From Sphingobacterium corticibacterium (GTDB taxonomy: Bacteria > Bacteroidota > Bacteroidia > Sphingobacteriales > Sphingobacteriaceae): a DNA stretch of 64,000 nt. The stretch is taken from assembly GCF_004208525.1 (NCBI RefSeq), contig NZ_SGIT01000006.1, forward strand, positions 62,001-126,000, given 5' to 3'. This document shows, piece by piece, positions 17,249-25,305 of this stretch; the first letter of the stretch is position 1, and each line of letters begins with the position of its first letter. The notes under the pieces were generated by a model that worked only from the letters and a program-made list of their open reading frames with translations, did not search any database and was not told the origin of the DNA. The translations under genes and the position numbers were made by a program.

Positions 17249-19527
17249 TTCTTTCTTTTTAGACCATAGTTTAAGTTATCAGCATCCCAATTTGGAATAT
17301 TTCTCATTTTCCCCAAAAGCTTTGAAATGAGATTAGAGTATTTCATTGTCGCAGGCTCTTCGCCAGGTAAAAAACTCCTCCAGGACAAGTATGTGAATGA
17401 AAAAATCTGTTGGGTAATATATCCTAAATCATAGAACAGCAAATCATTTAAATCACTACTATTATAATTTCCTTGTGGCGTTCTGATATTTATTAGGACT
17501 GGCTTACTTATACCTTGTTTGGCTGTTTTCAATTCATTTGCCCCAAACATTTGTACGATACAAGTTTTCTCATCAAGAAAAACATTACTACCTCTATTGG
17601 GTATGTATTGTCCTTTCATAATATTACTGCCGTATTTTGCTATTCCAGATTGGTTTATATCAAATAGCATTGTTGGATGAACAGTACTTATCGTAACGAA
17701 CGCAAACTTAATCTTGTATTGGGTAATATCACGAACCAACTGACTAATAACATCAAATTCAGTGTTTTTGATGGGCTTGAAGATATGAAAAATTAACCTA
17801 ACCGTATCTCCATCAGACCATCCTTGTTCGGTGGAAAGTCTTATAATTGATTGCTTTAAACTTTTTAGTAACTCTTCAAAATAGCCCTCAAATGGAACGT
17901 CTTTAACTTTATCTCCAAGTAGATATTGACCGTCGCTTGACATAAATGTTGTGATACCCACAACTCGGTTCTGTTCAGCACCGGCATATTGATTTTTTCT
18001 CAACCAACTATGACCGATACCAATAATTATTTCTTTATCAACGGAGCGTTGAGAAGGAAGAACCCACGGAGTTCCCCCAAGTTTAGCGTAAATCTGAAGA
18101 GCAACCGAATTAAGAATATATTCGTTATGATTACCTATTATCTCAGATGTAACAAACTGTACAGGAATTTCTAATGATAAAAGCTTAGCCTTAATTCGGT
18201 AATAAGGGTTTGCTAAATCTGCTTGACGTTTAAAGCTTGCAGGGATTTCTATAATTGCCAAATGCGGTTTGTTTTCATCATAACCACTGATAACATTTAG
18301 ATATTCATCAATGCTATAAGCCTGTATTTCCCTTATATTAAGTATCACATCCTGCAAATCATATTTTTTCTGAAGTCCTTTTTGAAAATATCGAGATTGA
18401 GGTATCCCATCTTTCAAATTCGAGAGAAACTTTGTGAAATTGCCCCTATTATTTCTATTACAAATACAAAGCACGTTAGGACTTTTAATGTCAAAAATTG
18501 AACTATCATAAGGTCCATAATTTGACAAGCCTAAGTCTGGATTAGAACTATTTGTTTTAGTTGCTGCGGGGTCAAAAATAAAAGTGGGCGTTTTTAGCTC
18601 AATACTATTTGATACCGATAACGGTTGGCTGTCAACTGTAAAACAAAAGCCATCTTTATTGTGAAATAAAATGGGGGCTGCATTTTCGCAAAATAAATGG
18701 TTTGATATTTTTAAAATTTCATCGTACAACGCTTTTGTATTGTAAATATCGGAACGTTTACTCTCAATGAGGTTCATTATTTCATCACTTTTCTGTTGTG
18801 AAATAGCAAATGATAAATAGTTACCTATATTATATTTGGATTTCTTGATGAACAATTGGTTGAGAGGGTATTCCTTAATTCCTTCGTTAGTCTCAATTCT
18901 CGCCTTATCATCAACTATTTCAGCAATTACTCCTAATAGTTCTTCATTAGGAGCGAGAACTTCTGTTAAACCTGGAAGTATCTCCGCATACAGAACATCA
19001 ACACCTATTAAGTTATAGCCTTCTGAATGCAGTTCTAAACAAGATTTGTTAAATATCCAATTACGTTTTATATTGATAAGAAAACCAAATTGTTTAATTC
19101 CATTTATCTCAGTTAGACGTAATTGAACCTCAATCAGTTTTTTATATGCGATACGCTTCCTAAGATTTTCCGGTAGTGCATTGTAAATAATATCATCTTT
19201 AGCTTGTGCAGAAAAAAAACGGAATGGATAAAAATCCACCGGAATATAGTTCGGAAATCTTTCTTTGAATGTCCTGAAAAAAAGATGTTTAATCAACGAA
19301 GCGGTAACCTGACTATCATCAAATGTTCTCTTAGGTATAATTTCTCCTGTCAGGCTTGTATCTTCTCCTTCTTTGTTTGATATATAGATATAGTCACCAT
19401 TCCTAAAAAAAGAATGAGTTGCATTATATAATGCCCTTAGCTCCTTAAGCCGTTCTTCTGAATAAGGTTCTGTCTTAATCTGGTATTCTTCAAACTCAAA
19501 CTTAATTGGAAAGTAGTTTAGTTGCAT
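17236..19527 (-). CDS. long prokaryotic Argonaute, catalytically degenerate (long-B-like)
   Basis: The ATG at 19527 (MQLNYFPIKFEF) is chosen because it lies 4 bp after the upstream gene's stop; a longer frame to 19608 would overlap that gene. It encodes 763 residues. The MID domain holds the guide 5'-phosphate set Y442, K446, Q457 and K482 (NPYYRIKAKLL, IPVQF, IYAKLGGTPW), with the Y-K-Q spacing of RsAgo. PIWI begins near 497 with IIIGIGHSW, where active enzymes have GxD: the first catalytic Asp is Gly505. A second catalytic position, in HIFKPIKNTEFD (581-592), also lacks the Asp. The protein ends KKWFL. Guide-directed recognition without cleavage is therefore expected. It is AT-rich compared with the flanking tra genes. 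Confidence 0.88.
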   Translation of the reverse strand: MQLNYFPIKFEFEEYQIKTEPYSEERLKELRALYNATHSFFRNGDYIYISNKEGEDTSLTGEIIPKRTFDDSQVTASLIKHLFFRTFKERFPNYIPVDFYPFRFFSAQAKDDIIYNALPENLRKRIAYKKLIEVQLRLTEINGIKQFGFLINIKRNWIFNKSCLELHSEGYNLIGVDVLYAEILPGLTEVLAPNEELLGVIAEIVDDKARIETNEGIKEYPLNQLFIKKSKYNIGNYLSFAISQQKSDEIMNLIESKRSDIYNTKALYDEILKISNHLFCENAAPILFHNKDGFCFTVDSQPLSVSNSIELKTPTFIFDPAATKTNSSNPDLGLSNYGPYDSSIFDIKSPNVLCICNRNNRGNFTKFLSNLKDGIPQSRYFQKGLQKKYDLQDVILNIREIQAYSIDEYLNVISGYDENKPHLAIIEIPASFKRQADLANPYYRIKAKLLSLEIPVQFVTSEIIGNHNEYILNSVALQIYAKLGGTPWVLPSQRSVDKEIIIGIGHSWLRKNQYAGAEQNRVVGITTFMSSDGQYLLGDKVKDVPFEGYFEELLKSLKQSIIRLSTEQGWSDGDTVRLIFHIFKPIKNTEFDVISQLVRDITQYKIKFAFVTISTVHPTMLFDINQSGIAKYGSNIMKGQYIPNRGSNVFLDEKTCIVQMFGANELKTAKQGISKPVLINIRTPQGNYNSSDLNDLLFYDLGYITQQIFSFTYLSWRSFLPGEEPATMKYSNLISKLLGKMRNIPNWDADNLNYGLKRKKWFL

Positions 19528-19531
19528 ATCA

Positions 19532-19825
19532 TTACTTCTTTTGTATTCGTTTTTCTGACTTTTTAAGTGCCTTGTATGCCAACGGTTCTTCTTCCAAAAT
19601 TTCCACAATCTTGTCCGAAAGCCAAATAACTAAAAGTTCATCCACCTCTACATCTAAGACTTCTGCTAATTTGGCAACTTGCTCTCGGTTAGCTTTTCTT
19701 TCACCTCTTTCAATTTTACTAATAAGAGCCGTGTCTATTTCTAAAATAGCAGCAACTTGTCTTAGCAGCAGCCCTTTCTTTTCTCTTAGTTTCCTAACTA
19801 TTATTCCGAAGTTTTGGAGTTCCAT
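19532..19825 (-). CDS. XRE-family HTH regulator of the Argonaute module
   Basis: 97 residues. Residues 8-62 form a Cro/CI-type HTH (FGIIVRKLREKKGLLLRQVA, then IDTALISKIERGERKANREQ), followed by a C-terminal helical extension (WLSDKIVEILEEEPLAYKAL) that may dimerise or bind a ligand. It is the first gene of a three-gene unit with the Argonaute 4 bp downstream. Autoregulation is likely because palindromic sequence lies between its -7 box and start codon. An alternative is an antitoxin-like role that keeps the module silent. Confidence 0.88.
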   Translation of the reverse strand: MELQNFGIIVRKLREKKGLLLRQVAAILEIDTALISKIERGERKANREQVAKLAEVLDVEVDELLVIWLSDKIVEILEEEPLAYKALKKSEKRIQKK

Positions 19826-19830
19826 TTCAA

Positions 19831-19856
19831 TGACTTGTCACTTTATGTCAAATTTA
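19831..19856 (-). promoter_or_regulatory. promoter and candidate operator of the XRE-Argonaute unit
   Basis: On the minus strand a TAnnTTTG-type -7 box (TAAATTTG, 19849-19856) lies 23 bp before the XRE start codon. Just downstream is the palindrome TGACTTGTCA (19831-19840), and TGACA recurs at 19846-19850. This is the expected position for an autorepressor site. Confidence 0.5.
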
Positions 19857-19905
19857 ATGAAATTTTATTAACTTTTTGGTTAGTAAAGATTACAGAAAAT
19901 AAAAA

Positions 19906-19942
19906 GGACAAAAGGATAATAAATATTTCCTTTTGTCCTTAT
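19906..19942 (-). terminator. rho-independent terminator of the traA-traD operon
   Basis: Perfect 13 bp arms (AAGGACAAAAGGA and its complement) with an 11 nt loop, followed on the minus strand by a TTTTTATTTT run. It is 42 bp after the traD stop and insulates the Argonaute module from read-through. Confidence 0.8.
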
Positions 19943-19983
19943 AAAGCATCTACTATACAACGTTTAAGAAAAGAATAGATATT

Positions 19984-20619
19984 TTACACAAACTCCCCAA
20001 TGTCAAAATCATTCAAATCACTTTTCCGCAAAGTGGAAGAACCGGTTTCCGTTTCAGTAGAGATTGTGCTGTCCAAAAGCTCGGCAATTTTTCGGGAAGC
20101 ACCCTCAATGGAATTTTCCAACAGGCTGAATAATTCAGTTCCCTGTAATTTTTGAACTATCGCAACCGCTGTTTCCTTCTGGGAGTGTTCCAAATTCTCT
20201 TTTTGGAGCAATGCCCCTACGGAGCTTAGTTCGTCATAGGTAACCCCTTGGGCAAGACTGTCATCGCCTCCGGATATTCCGTACCTGTTCCATTCTTCTT
20301 CCTCTTCCTCCAAATCAGGTATGTTACTGAAAACTTCGTCCAGTTCTTCCTGCGGAATTTGAATAGCGACTTCTTCGTTCTCGTCGTATTCGATGTCTAA
20401 ATTATCAGGGTCTACCTCTGGTTCCTCAGTTTGGCTTTCATTGGCAGTGTTTGGCACCGAAAGGCTTCTTACGGGCTTGGGCTGGCCCATAATATCCGGC
20501 AAGTTCGGGTTTACTTTTTCCTGCGTAGGTTTCTGCTCAGACCTTTTATGAATGACAATCTTATCCTGCAAGAGCAGGACGATGACGATGAGCAGGCATA
20601 TCACAATTAAGATTTCCAT
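19984..20619 (-). CDS. traD: conjugal transfer protein TraD (DUF4122)
   Basis: The ATG at 20619 (MEILIVICLLIVIVLLLQDK) is preferred over a TTG two codons upstream. It encodes 211 residues: one N-terminal membrane helix, a long acidic low-complexity middle (runs of Glu/Asp near EEEEEEW), and a C-terminal helical region with TYDELSSVGALLQ. This is typical of DUF4122/TraD in Bacteroidota ICEs. Its function is unknown. It is the last gene before a strong terminator. Confidence 0.85.
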   Translation of the reverse strand: MEILIVICLLIVIVLLLQDKIVIHKRSEQKPTQEKVNPNLPDIMGQPKPVRSLSVPNTANESQTEEPEVDPDNLDIEYDENEEVAIQIPQEELDEVFSNIPDLEEEEEEWNRYGISGGDDSLAQGVTYDELSSVGALLQKENLEHSQKETAVAIVQKLQGTELFSLLENSIEGASRKIAELLDSTISTETETGSSTLRKSDLNDFDIGEFV

Positions 20620-20621
20620 AA

Positions 20622-20897
20622 TCAAAGAATTGTTTTTTGAGTTTCATTATACAAGGTTTTAATATCCTCTCCACAATCCTGAAAATGTTGTTTCAACACA
20701 CTATACAAGTAATCTGAAATTGTGATTTTTCCATCCCCGAGCATAAAAACAATACGGGATATGTTCTGATGAAACTCTTCACTGATATAAACAGTTTTGC
20801 CATTTCTTGCCAAAAATTCTGTTGGCTGTAAAAAAATGTCCTTGTATTCTTTGATTGTACTGTCAGGCTGTTTCTTTTTCTTAAATAAATTTTTCAT
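20622..20897 (-). CDS. traC: DUF3408 protein (TraC-like)
   Basis: The ATG at 20897 (MKNLFKKKKQPDSTI) is chosen because it starts 10 bp after the preceding stop; the longer frame would overlap that gene. It encodes 91 residues. The conserved pattern VYISEEFHQNISRIVFMLGD, then ISDYLYSVLKQHFQDCGEDI, is the DUF3408 ribbon-helix-helix-like domain, and it is paralogous to the neighbouring protein. It is probably a DNA-binding accessory protein of transfer. Confidence 0.82.
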   Translation of the reverse strand: MKNLFKKKKQPDSTIKEYKDIFLQPTEFLARNGKTVYISEEFHQNISRIVFMLGDGKITISDYLYSVLKQHFQDCGEDIKTLYNETQKTIL

Positions 20898-20907
20898 AAT
20901 CAATACT

Positions 20908-21318
20908 TTATAAAATAGGTTTAAAACGTTCATTGAAATAATCTGTAATATCATCCCCAAACTCTCTGAAGTGTTGTTCAAGGATATTGTCGATGTATGA
21001 GTAGAGGGTTGTCTTTTCTTCCCTCGTTAATTGCACTATCCGGAGCAATCTTTCGTGGTATTCGGGGCGTATGTAAACAACCTTACCGCTGCGACCTGAC
21101 GGAAACCGATTGACCAGGAATGTTTCCTCATAGTCCACTTTTTTTGACGAACTGTTTCGGGCTTTGTCTTTGGGCTTTGTCTTGATTTCCTTTTGTTCTT
21201 CCTGTTGCTGATTATTTTGGGGTGGAGCTACCGGCTCATCACCACTGATGATGTTCATTAAATAATCCTCATCAACATCGGGCTTTTTAAAATCTTCGTT
21301 TTTGTTATCTGAACTCAT
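20908..21318 (-). CDS. traB: DUF3408 protein (TraB-like)
   Basis: 136 residues. The N-terminal half is charged and low complexity; the C-terminal half carries the DUF3408 signature VYIRPEYHERLLRIVQLTRE, then LYSYIDNILEQHFREFGDDI. It has the same fold as the next gene, suggesting tandem duplication. It starts 12 bp after the ParA gene stop, as in the CTnDOT traA-traB arrangement. Confidence 0.85.
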   Translation of the reverse strand: MSSDNKNEDFKKPDVDEDYLMNIISGDEPVAPPQNNQQQEEQKEIKTKPKDKARNSSSKKVDYEETFLVNRFPSGRSGKVVYIRPEYHERLLRIVQLTREEKTTLYSYIDNILEQHFREFGDDITDYFNERFKPIL

Positions 21319-21330
21319 AGCTGAATGATT

Positions 21331-22098
21331 TTAGAGATGCGTAATTTTCAAGAATTCTTCGACAAACAAATCCATTTTGGTTGCTTTCATCAGTTGTGTT
21401 TCGGCAGGCAGCAGGCTTGACCTGAACACGTAACTTTCCGTATCGTCCGTTTCTTTTCGGAAACGTTTGCTGTCCATTATCCTCGTTTCCATTATGGGTA
21501 GTTTCAGTTGTTTGATAACACTTTGATATGCCTCGTACAAACTTGTTTTTTCCCTTCCATCTACCTGGTTCCAGAATAGCCACAACTCTTGCTCATCGTT
21601 TCCTTCAATAGTTTTAGGTAGTTCAAGAAAGGCTTTGGTGAAGCCCAATGTGCTTTCCACCACCAAGCGGTCGGCCGTAATGGGTGAAAAGATATAATCC
21701 ATCATTTTCAGGGTGGTCAATACCCCCTTGGTATTGGCGGTTCCCGGCAGGTCAAAGAAAATAACATCCGGTACAACTGCCGACTGACTTACATATTCCG
21801 ATGCTTTTTCCAAAGCATATTCAGCCTTGCTTTTGATAATCGGGTATGCCTTTTTGTTGATGGTCTGGAATTGCTTCATTGCTACCTTTTTATGGTAGTC
21901 ATTCTGCATAATGGTCTTCTTATCCCGTTCACGCATATTGGTCAGACTGTGTTGCGGAAAATCACAATCCAAAACCAGGACATTAAACCCTAAGCGGTAG
22001 TGAAGCACACTTGCCAGCAAGGTGGTCATCGTAGATTTTCCCACACCGCCTTTCTGGGTGGAGAAGCTGATTTTTAAGGTTTTCTTTCTTGTTTCCAT
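21331..22098 (-). CDS. traA: ParA-family ATPase (TraA-like)
   Basis: 255 residues. The deviant Walker A KGGVGKSTMTTLLAS (residues 17-31), the Walker A' region LDCDFPQ and the IFFDLPGTANT motif define a ParA/MinD-type ATPase. In CTnDOT-like elements this is the first tra gene and may assist partition or positioning of the excised circle. No ParB is encoded nearby; the DUF3408 proteins may fill that role. A well-formed inverted repeat lies 47 bp upstream. Confidence 0.88.
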   Translation of the reverse strand: METRKKTLKISFSTQKGGVGKSTMTTLLASVLHYRLGFNVLVLDCDFPQHSLTNMRERDKKTIMQNDYHKKVAMKQFQTINKKAYPIIKSKAEYALEKASEYVSQSAVVPDVIFFDLPGTANTKGVLTTLKMMDYIFSPITADRLVVESTLGFTKAFLELPKTIEGNDEQELWLFWNQVDGREKTSLYEAYQSVIKQLKLPIMETRIMDSKRFRKETDDTESYVFRSSLLPAETQLMKATKMDLFVEEFLKITHL

Positions 22099-22144
22099 TA
22101 TTTAAAAATTTATTGTTACACACTTTACCTGCTTTACAGGTTTG

Positions 22145-22166
22145 AATATTCGTGTATTCGAATATT
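22145..22166. promoter_or_regulatory. inverted repeat upstream of parA (possible operator or parS-like site)
   Basis: Arms AATATTCG and CGAATATT are separated by TGTATT. It is centred about 57 bp before the ParA start codon, a suitable place for an operator. Its function is inferred from position only. Confidence 0.45.
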
Positions 22167-22285
22167 TCCTCGTTCCCATATTCCTGCATTGGTTTTTGGG
22201 GATATTCTTATACTGTTTTTTGCTTTCCTTACAGTCTTATTAGGCATATATTTTAGCAAGTGGCAAACCTTACAAAAAGCAAAAT

Positions 22286-22333
22286 GCTTTACCGCTTTTA
22301 TGCTTTTACACTTTTAAAACCTTACGCTTTTAT
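22286..22333. repeat. six tandem degenerate octamers (GCTTTTAC-like)
   Basis: Successive 8-mers read GCTTTACC, GCTTTTAT, GCTTTTAC, ACTTTTAA, AACCTTAC, GCTTTTAT. The 8 bp period upstream of parA looks iteron-like. Being AT-rich and degenerate, it could also be chance. Confidence 0.45.
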
Positions 22334-22441
22334 TCCAAACTGCCTGTTTACAGACCTGATTTGTTTTCTTGTTTAAATACATTTTTTACTGCCTGCCTTA
22401 AAACTATAAGGCAAATAAAGCGATTGATTTATCCGGGTTTG

Positions 22442-22484
22442 GAAGTGTGGCAGTGTTTGGCTTTCAAAGGCAGTGTTTGTCCGG
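22442..22484 (-). promoter_or_regulatory. shared ICE upstream motif, double copy upstream of parA
   Basis: On the minus strand it contains GACAAACACTGCC, then TTTGAAA, then GCCAAACACTGCCAC, that is, two direct copies of the core at a 22 bp step. It is the best-conserved instance. It lies 344 bp from the ParA start, so the transcript would have a long leader spanning the octamer array. Confidence 0.6.
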
Positions 22485-22620
22485 GTATCGCATTGCAATA
22501 CTCTTTTAAACAGGTCTTTACTTTGTAAAATGATTTTTATTAACGGATTTATGCAAAAGTCTTTTGACATATCAGGGAGTAACGGAAACGGCATCGAACC
22601 GTTTTTCCCTGTTACCTTCA

Positions 22621-22756
22621 ATCCGTCCCGAAGGGCGGATTATTGTGTTCACCAGAACACGGCAAGTTGTGTTTTGAGGCACTCGAAACCGAGTTTCGTG
22701 CCTCAAAACAACTTGCCCTTTGCAGGGGGCAGAAAAAACCTCCGAAGTCGGTTTTT
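22621..22756 (+). other. probable origin of transfer (oriT) with four stem-loops
   Basis: Immediately upstream of mobA there are, in order: a hairpin with arms ATCCGTCC/GGGCGGAT (22621-22640); a perfect hairpin GTGTTC-ACCA-GAACAC (22645-22660); a long near-perfect hairpin (22661-22717) with arms of about 25 bp beginning GGCAAGTTGT and ending ACAACTTGCC; and AAAAACC-9 nt-GGTTTTT (22734-22756). A G-rich stretch TGCAGGGGGC lies between the last two. Large inverted repeats next to the relaxase genes are the normal form of oriT. The nick site is not identified. Confidence 0.6.
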
Positions 22757-22781
22757 CGTGTAAATAATAATTGGATTAGTA

Positions 22782-23219
22782 ATGAATGAGAACAGTAACA
22801 GCAAGCAGAATAAGGGCGGTCGTAAGCCCAAGCTAAACCCGAGCACCCACCGCCACGTTTTCCGTCTTACAGATGAGGAAAATGCAAAACTTTTATCGCT
22901 TTTTGAAGCATCAGGAATGCCCAAAAAAGCAAAGTTTATCATTTCACAGTTATTCGGAAAGGAAATGAAGTCGGTTAAAATAGACAAAGGAACGGTTGAT
23001 TTTTATATGCGGCTGACTTCGTTTCACAGCCAGTTCCGCTCCATAGGTGTGAACTATAACCAGATTGTGAAACTATTATACAAGCATTTTACCGAGAAAA
23101 AAGCAGCAGCTTTTCTCTACAAATTGGAAAAGCAGACGGCTGAAATGGCGATGTTATGTCAACAAATCATTCAGATAACCGAAGAGTTTGAAGCAAAACA
23201 CCTGAAAAAACAGCGGTAG
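22782..23219 (+). CDS. mobA: mobilisation accessory protein MobA
   Basis: 145 residues. The N-terminus is basic and disordered (GGRKPKLNPSTHRHVFRLTD). It then has a ribbon-helix-helix-like region (EENAKLLSLFEASGMPKKAKFIISQ) and a helical C-terminus with GVNYNQIVKLLYKHF, typical of BmgB/MobA plasmid mobilisation proteins. It is expected to bind oriT next door and load the relaxase. The gene ends 2 bp before mobB. Confidence 0.87.
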   Translation: MNENSNSKQNKGGRKPKLNPSTHRHVFRLTDEENAKLLSLFEASGMPKKAKFIISQLFGKEMKSVKIDKGTVDFYMRLTSFHSQFRSIGVNYNQIVKLLYKHFTEKKAAAFLYKLEKQTAEMAMLCQQIIQITEEFEAKHLKKQR

Positions 23220-23221
23220 AA

Positions 23222-24505
23222 ATGATAGCGAAAATCGGTAGAAGCGGAAATTTGTATGGGGCATTGGCATACAATCAGCTCAAAGTGGAGAATGAAAACG
23301 GACAGATTTTATTCGCCAACAAGATGATTGAAACCGCCAACGGTCATTATTCCATTGCTCAATTAGCCCAATCATTTGCTCCATATTTGGTTGCCAACCG
23401 TAATACAGAAAAGCATACACTGCATATTTCGATTAATCCCGACCCGAAGGACAACGTAAGCGATGATAAATACAGGCAGATGGCAGAACAGTATATGCGT
23501 GAAATGGGCTATGGAGAACAACCGTTTGTAGTCTTCAAACATACCGATATTGACCGCAGCCATATCCACATCGTATCAGTTTGCGTGGACGAACAGGGCA
23601 AAAAGATTTCGGACAAATTTGAGAAAATGCGGTCTATGAATGTATGCCGCGAATTGGAAAGACAGTACAATTTGATACCCGCAACGGACAAAGAGCGTAA
23701 TCAGAACGATAAGGTTTTCCGTCCGGTGAACTATCGGGCGGGTGATGTAAAAAGTCAAATCGCTTCGGTAGTCAGGCATATACCTAATTATTATAAGTTT
23801 CAGACTTTGGGTGAGTATAATGCCCTGTTATCCTTGTTCAATGTTACGACCGAAAAGATAGAGGGTGAATTGCAGGGACAACTACGGAAAGGCTTATTGT
23901 ACATACCCTTAAACGAGAAAGGCGAAAGAGCCGGACACCCGTTCAAGGCTTCACTATTTGGTAAAGATGCAGGGCTTCTGGCTTTGGAATTGCATTTTGC
24001 GAAATGCAAAACAGATTTGAAAAACCATCCAAACCAAAAGACTTTACAGTCAGCCGTTACCATTGCCCTCCAATCCACAAGAGATGAGTTGAGCTTTAAA
24101 AAACAATTAGCGGAACAGGGCATTAATGTTGTGGTTAGGAGGAATGATGCAGGTCGTATCTACGGAATGACATTTATAGACCATAATTCTAAAGCTGTTT
24201 GGAATGGTTCACGTTTAAGCAAGGAACTTTCTGCGAATACCTTTAATGATTATTGGAACAATAATATCAAACCGGAAATAAAAGATCCAGTTGAATTACA
24301 ACCGAAAATATCCGCAACAAACGATGCGAATATTCCACAAGAGGAACCACATCATTTGTTCGACTTCCTGAAGACTGAAAAACACGAAGACGGTTTAATA
24401 GAAGCATTGGGAGGTTTGCTTCCCGAAGCACAGGGAGAAGATTACGAAGAACAGGATTTTGCCAATAAGATGAAGAAGAAAAGGAAGCGAAAAAGAGGTC
24501 TATAA
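23222..24505 (+). CDS. mobB: MobB relaxase
   Basis: 427 residues. Motif I contains the candidate nicking tyrosine in GNLYGALAYNQLK (residues 10-22). Motif III is FKHTDIDRSHIHIVSVCVD, the metal-binding His cluster of the relaxase/mobilisation nuclease family. The C-terminus is a flexible tail ending MKKKRKRKRGL. The protein nicks oriT and stays covalently linked to the transferred strand. A second copy of its C-terminal tail survives at 6438-6626. Confidence 0.93.
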   Translation: MIAKIGRSGNLYGALAYNQLKVENENGQILFANKMIETANGHYSIAQLAQSFAPYLVANRNTEKHTLHISINPDPKDNVSDDKYRQMAEQYMREMGYGEQPFVVFKHTDIDRSHIHIVSVCVDEQGKKISDKFEKMRSMNVCRELERQYNLIPATDKERNQNDKVFRPVNYRAGDVKSQIASVVRHIPNYYKFQTLGEYNALLSLFNVTTEKIEGELQGQLRKGLLYIPLNEKGERAGHPFKASLFGKDAGLLALELHFAKCKTDLKNHPNQKTLQSAVTIALQSTRDELSFKKQLAEQGINVVVRRNDAGRIYGMTFIDHNSKAVWNGSRLSKELSANTFNDYWNNNIKPEIKDPVELQPKISATNDANIPQEEPHHLFDFLKTEKHEDGLIEALGGLLPEAQGEDYEEQDFANKMKKKRKRKRGL

Positions 24506-24533
24506 AGTTATATTGTCAATACACGCCAGTCTA

Positions 24534-25091
24534 TTATAAGGAAATTTTCAACCCCAATGCATAGCTCCAGTGCAAAATCTTTGGGGCGTTTGGTGTTTTG
24601 AACTGATAAATTCCATAGACGTATAATAGAAAAAGTACAAATGCACCCCAACTTAACCCGATGCTCCAAATACCTTGTCGTTCAGCCGGATTAAAAAGAC
24701 CGGCTACCAGTGATTTTACGATATATGCCGGAACAAAACAGCATATTATCACACAGATTGCCCAAGGCAATATCCATAGCTTACGATTATTCACCTTCAA
24801 TCCGATGATAGTTCCTTTTAAGAAATAAATGATGCAGAAAATAAAGTAGGTAAATATTAAGGTGAACACCCAGATTTTAGGTTTGTCGGCTTCTGCTCCC
24901 AACAACTTTTGTGAAAGTAAAAATCCGGTATAAAGGAACACTCCGAATACAGCAAAAATTTTTAAGGCGATAATAAACACCTTACTGATCACAAACATTA
25001 GTCCTGTGGCAGATTGACTTTCCCCATTCTTTCGTGCTATATATTCTTCCTCACTTTCTCCCGGATAAGCATCAGGATTATTCCAATTCAT
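24534..25091 (-). CDS. uncharacterised polytopic membrane protein
   Basis: 185 residues with about four membrane helices (VFIIALKIFAVFGVFLYTGF, WVFTLIFTYFIFCIIYFLKG, WILPWAICVIICCFVPAYIV, WSIGLSWGAFVLFLLYVYGI). The N-terminal segment NNPDAYPGESEEEYIARKNG is acidic and cytoplasmic. It is not a family I recognise. It is convergent with mobB (28 bp gap) and divergent from mobC. Its position inside the mob region suggests cargo or an entry-exclusion-like role, but nothing in the sequence proves this. Confidence 0.7.
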   Translation of the reverse strand: MNWNNPDAYPGESEEEYIARKNGESQSATGLMFVISKVFIIALKIFAVFGVFLYTGFLLSQKLLGAEADKPKIWVFTLIFTYFIFCIIYFLKGTIIGLKVNNRKLWILPWAICVIICCFVPAYIVKSLVAGLFNPAERQGIWSIGLSWGAFVLFLLYVYGIYQFKTPNAPKILHWSYALGLKISL

Positions 25092-25208
25092 ATCATTTCT
25101 TTTTTAATGTCGATAATCCATATGGATGGAGATAATCCAAGATGATTTTCAAGAGTATAAATTTAATAAAAAATTGTTGCAAAACTGAACCTGATTAAAC
25201 CCGCTTAA

Positions 25209-25246
25209 CGACAAATACCGCCACACAACGCCATTGAGTGCCACAT
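25209..25246 (+). promoter_or_regulatory. shared ICE upstream motif, mobC copy (opposite strand to the others)
   Basis: On the plus strand it reads GACAAATACCGCC, then TTGAGTGCCACATT, about 60 bp before the mobC start. It is inverted in the window relative to the other copies because mobC is on the plus strand, so its orientation to the gene is conserved. Confidence 0.6.
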
Positions 25247-25305
25247 TCTAATAGCCAATCTTTAGAGCTTTTAAATTCACGCCCGAACATTAAAACTGAA
25301 TAATA

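Noticed and set aside
17236..19527. Argonaute as an active DNA-guided nuclease
   Set aside because: The first PIWI Asp position is Gly505 and a second catalytic position also lacks Asp.
22286..22333. CRISPR array
   Set aside because: The repeats are 8 bp, degenerate and without spacers; no cas genes are present anywhere in the window.
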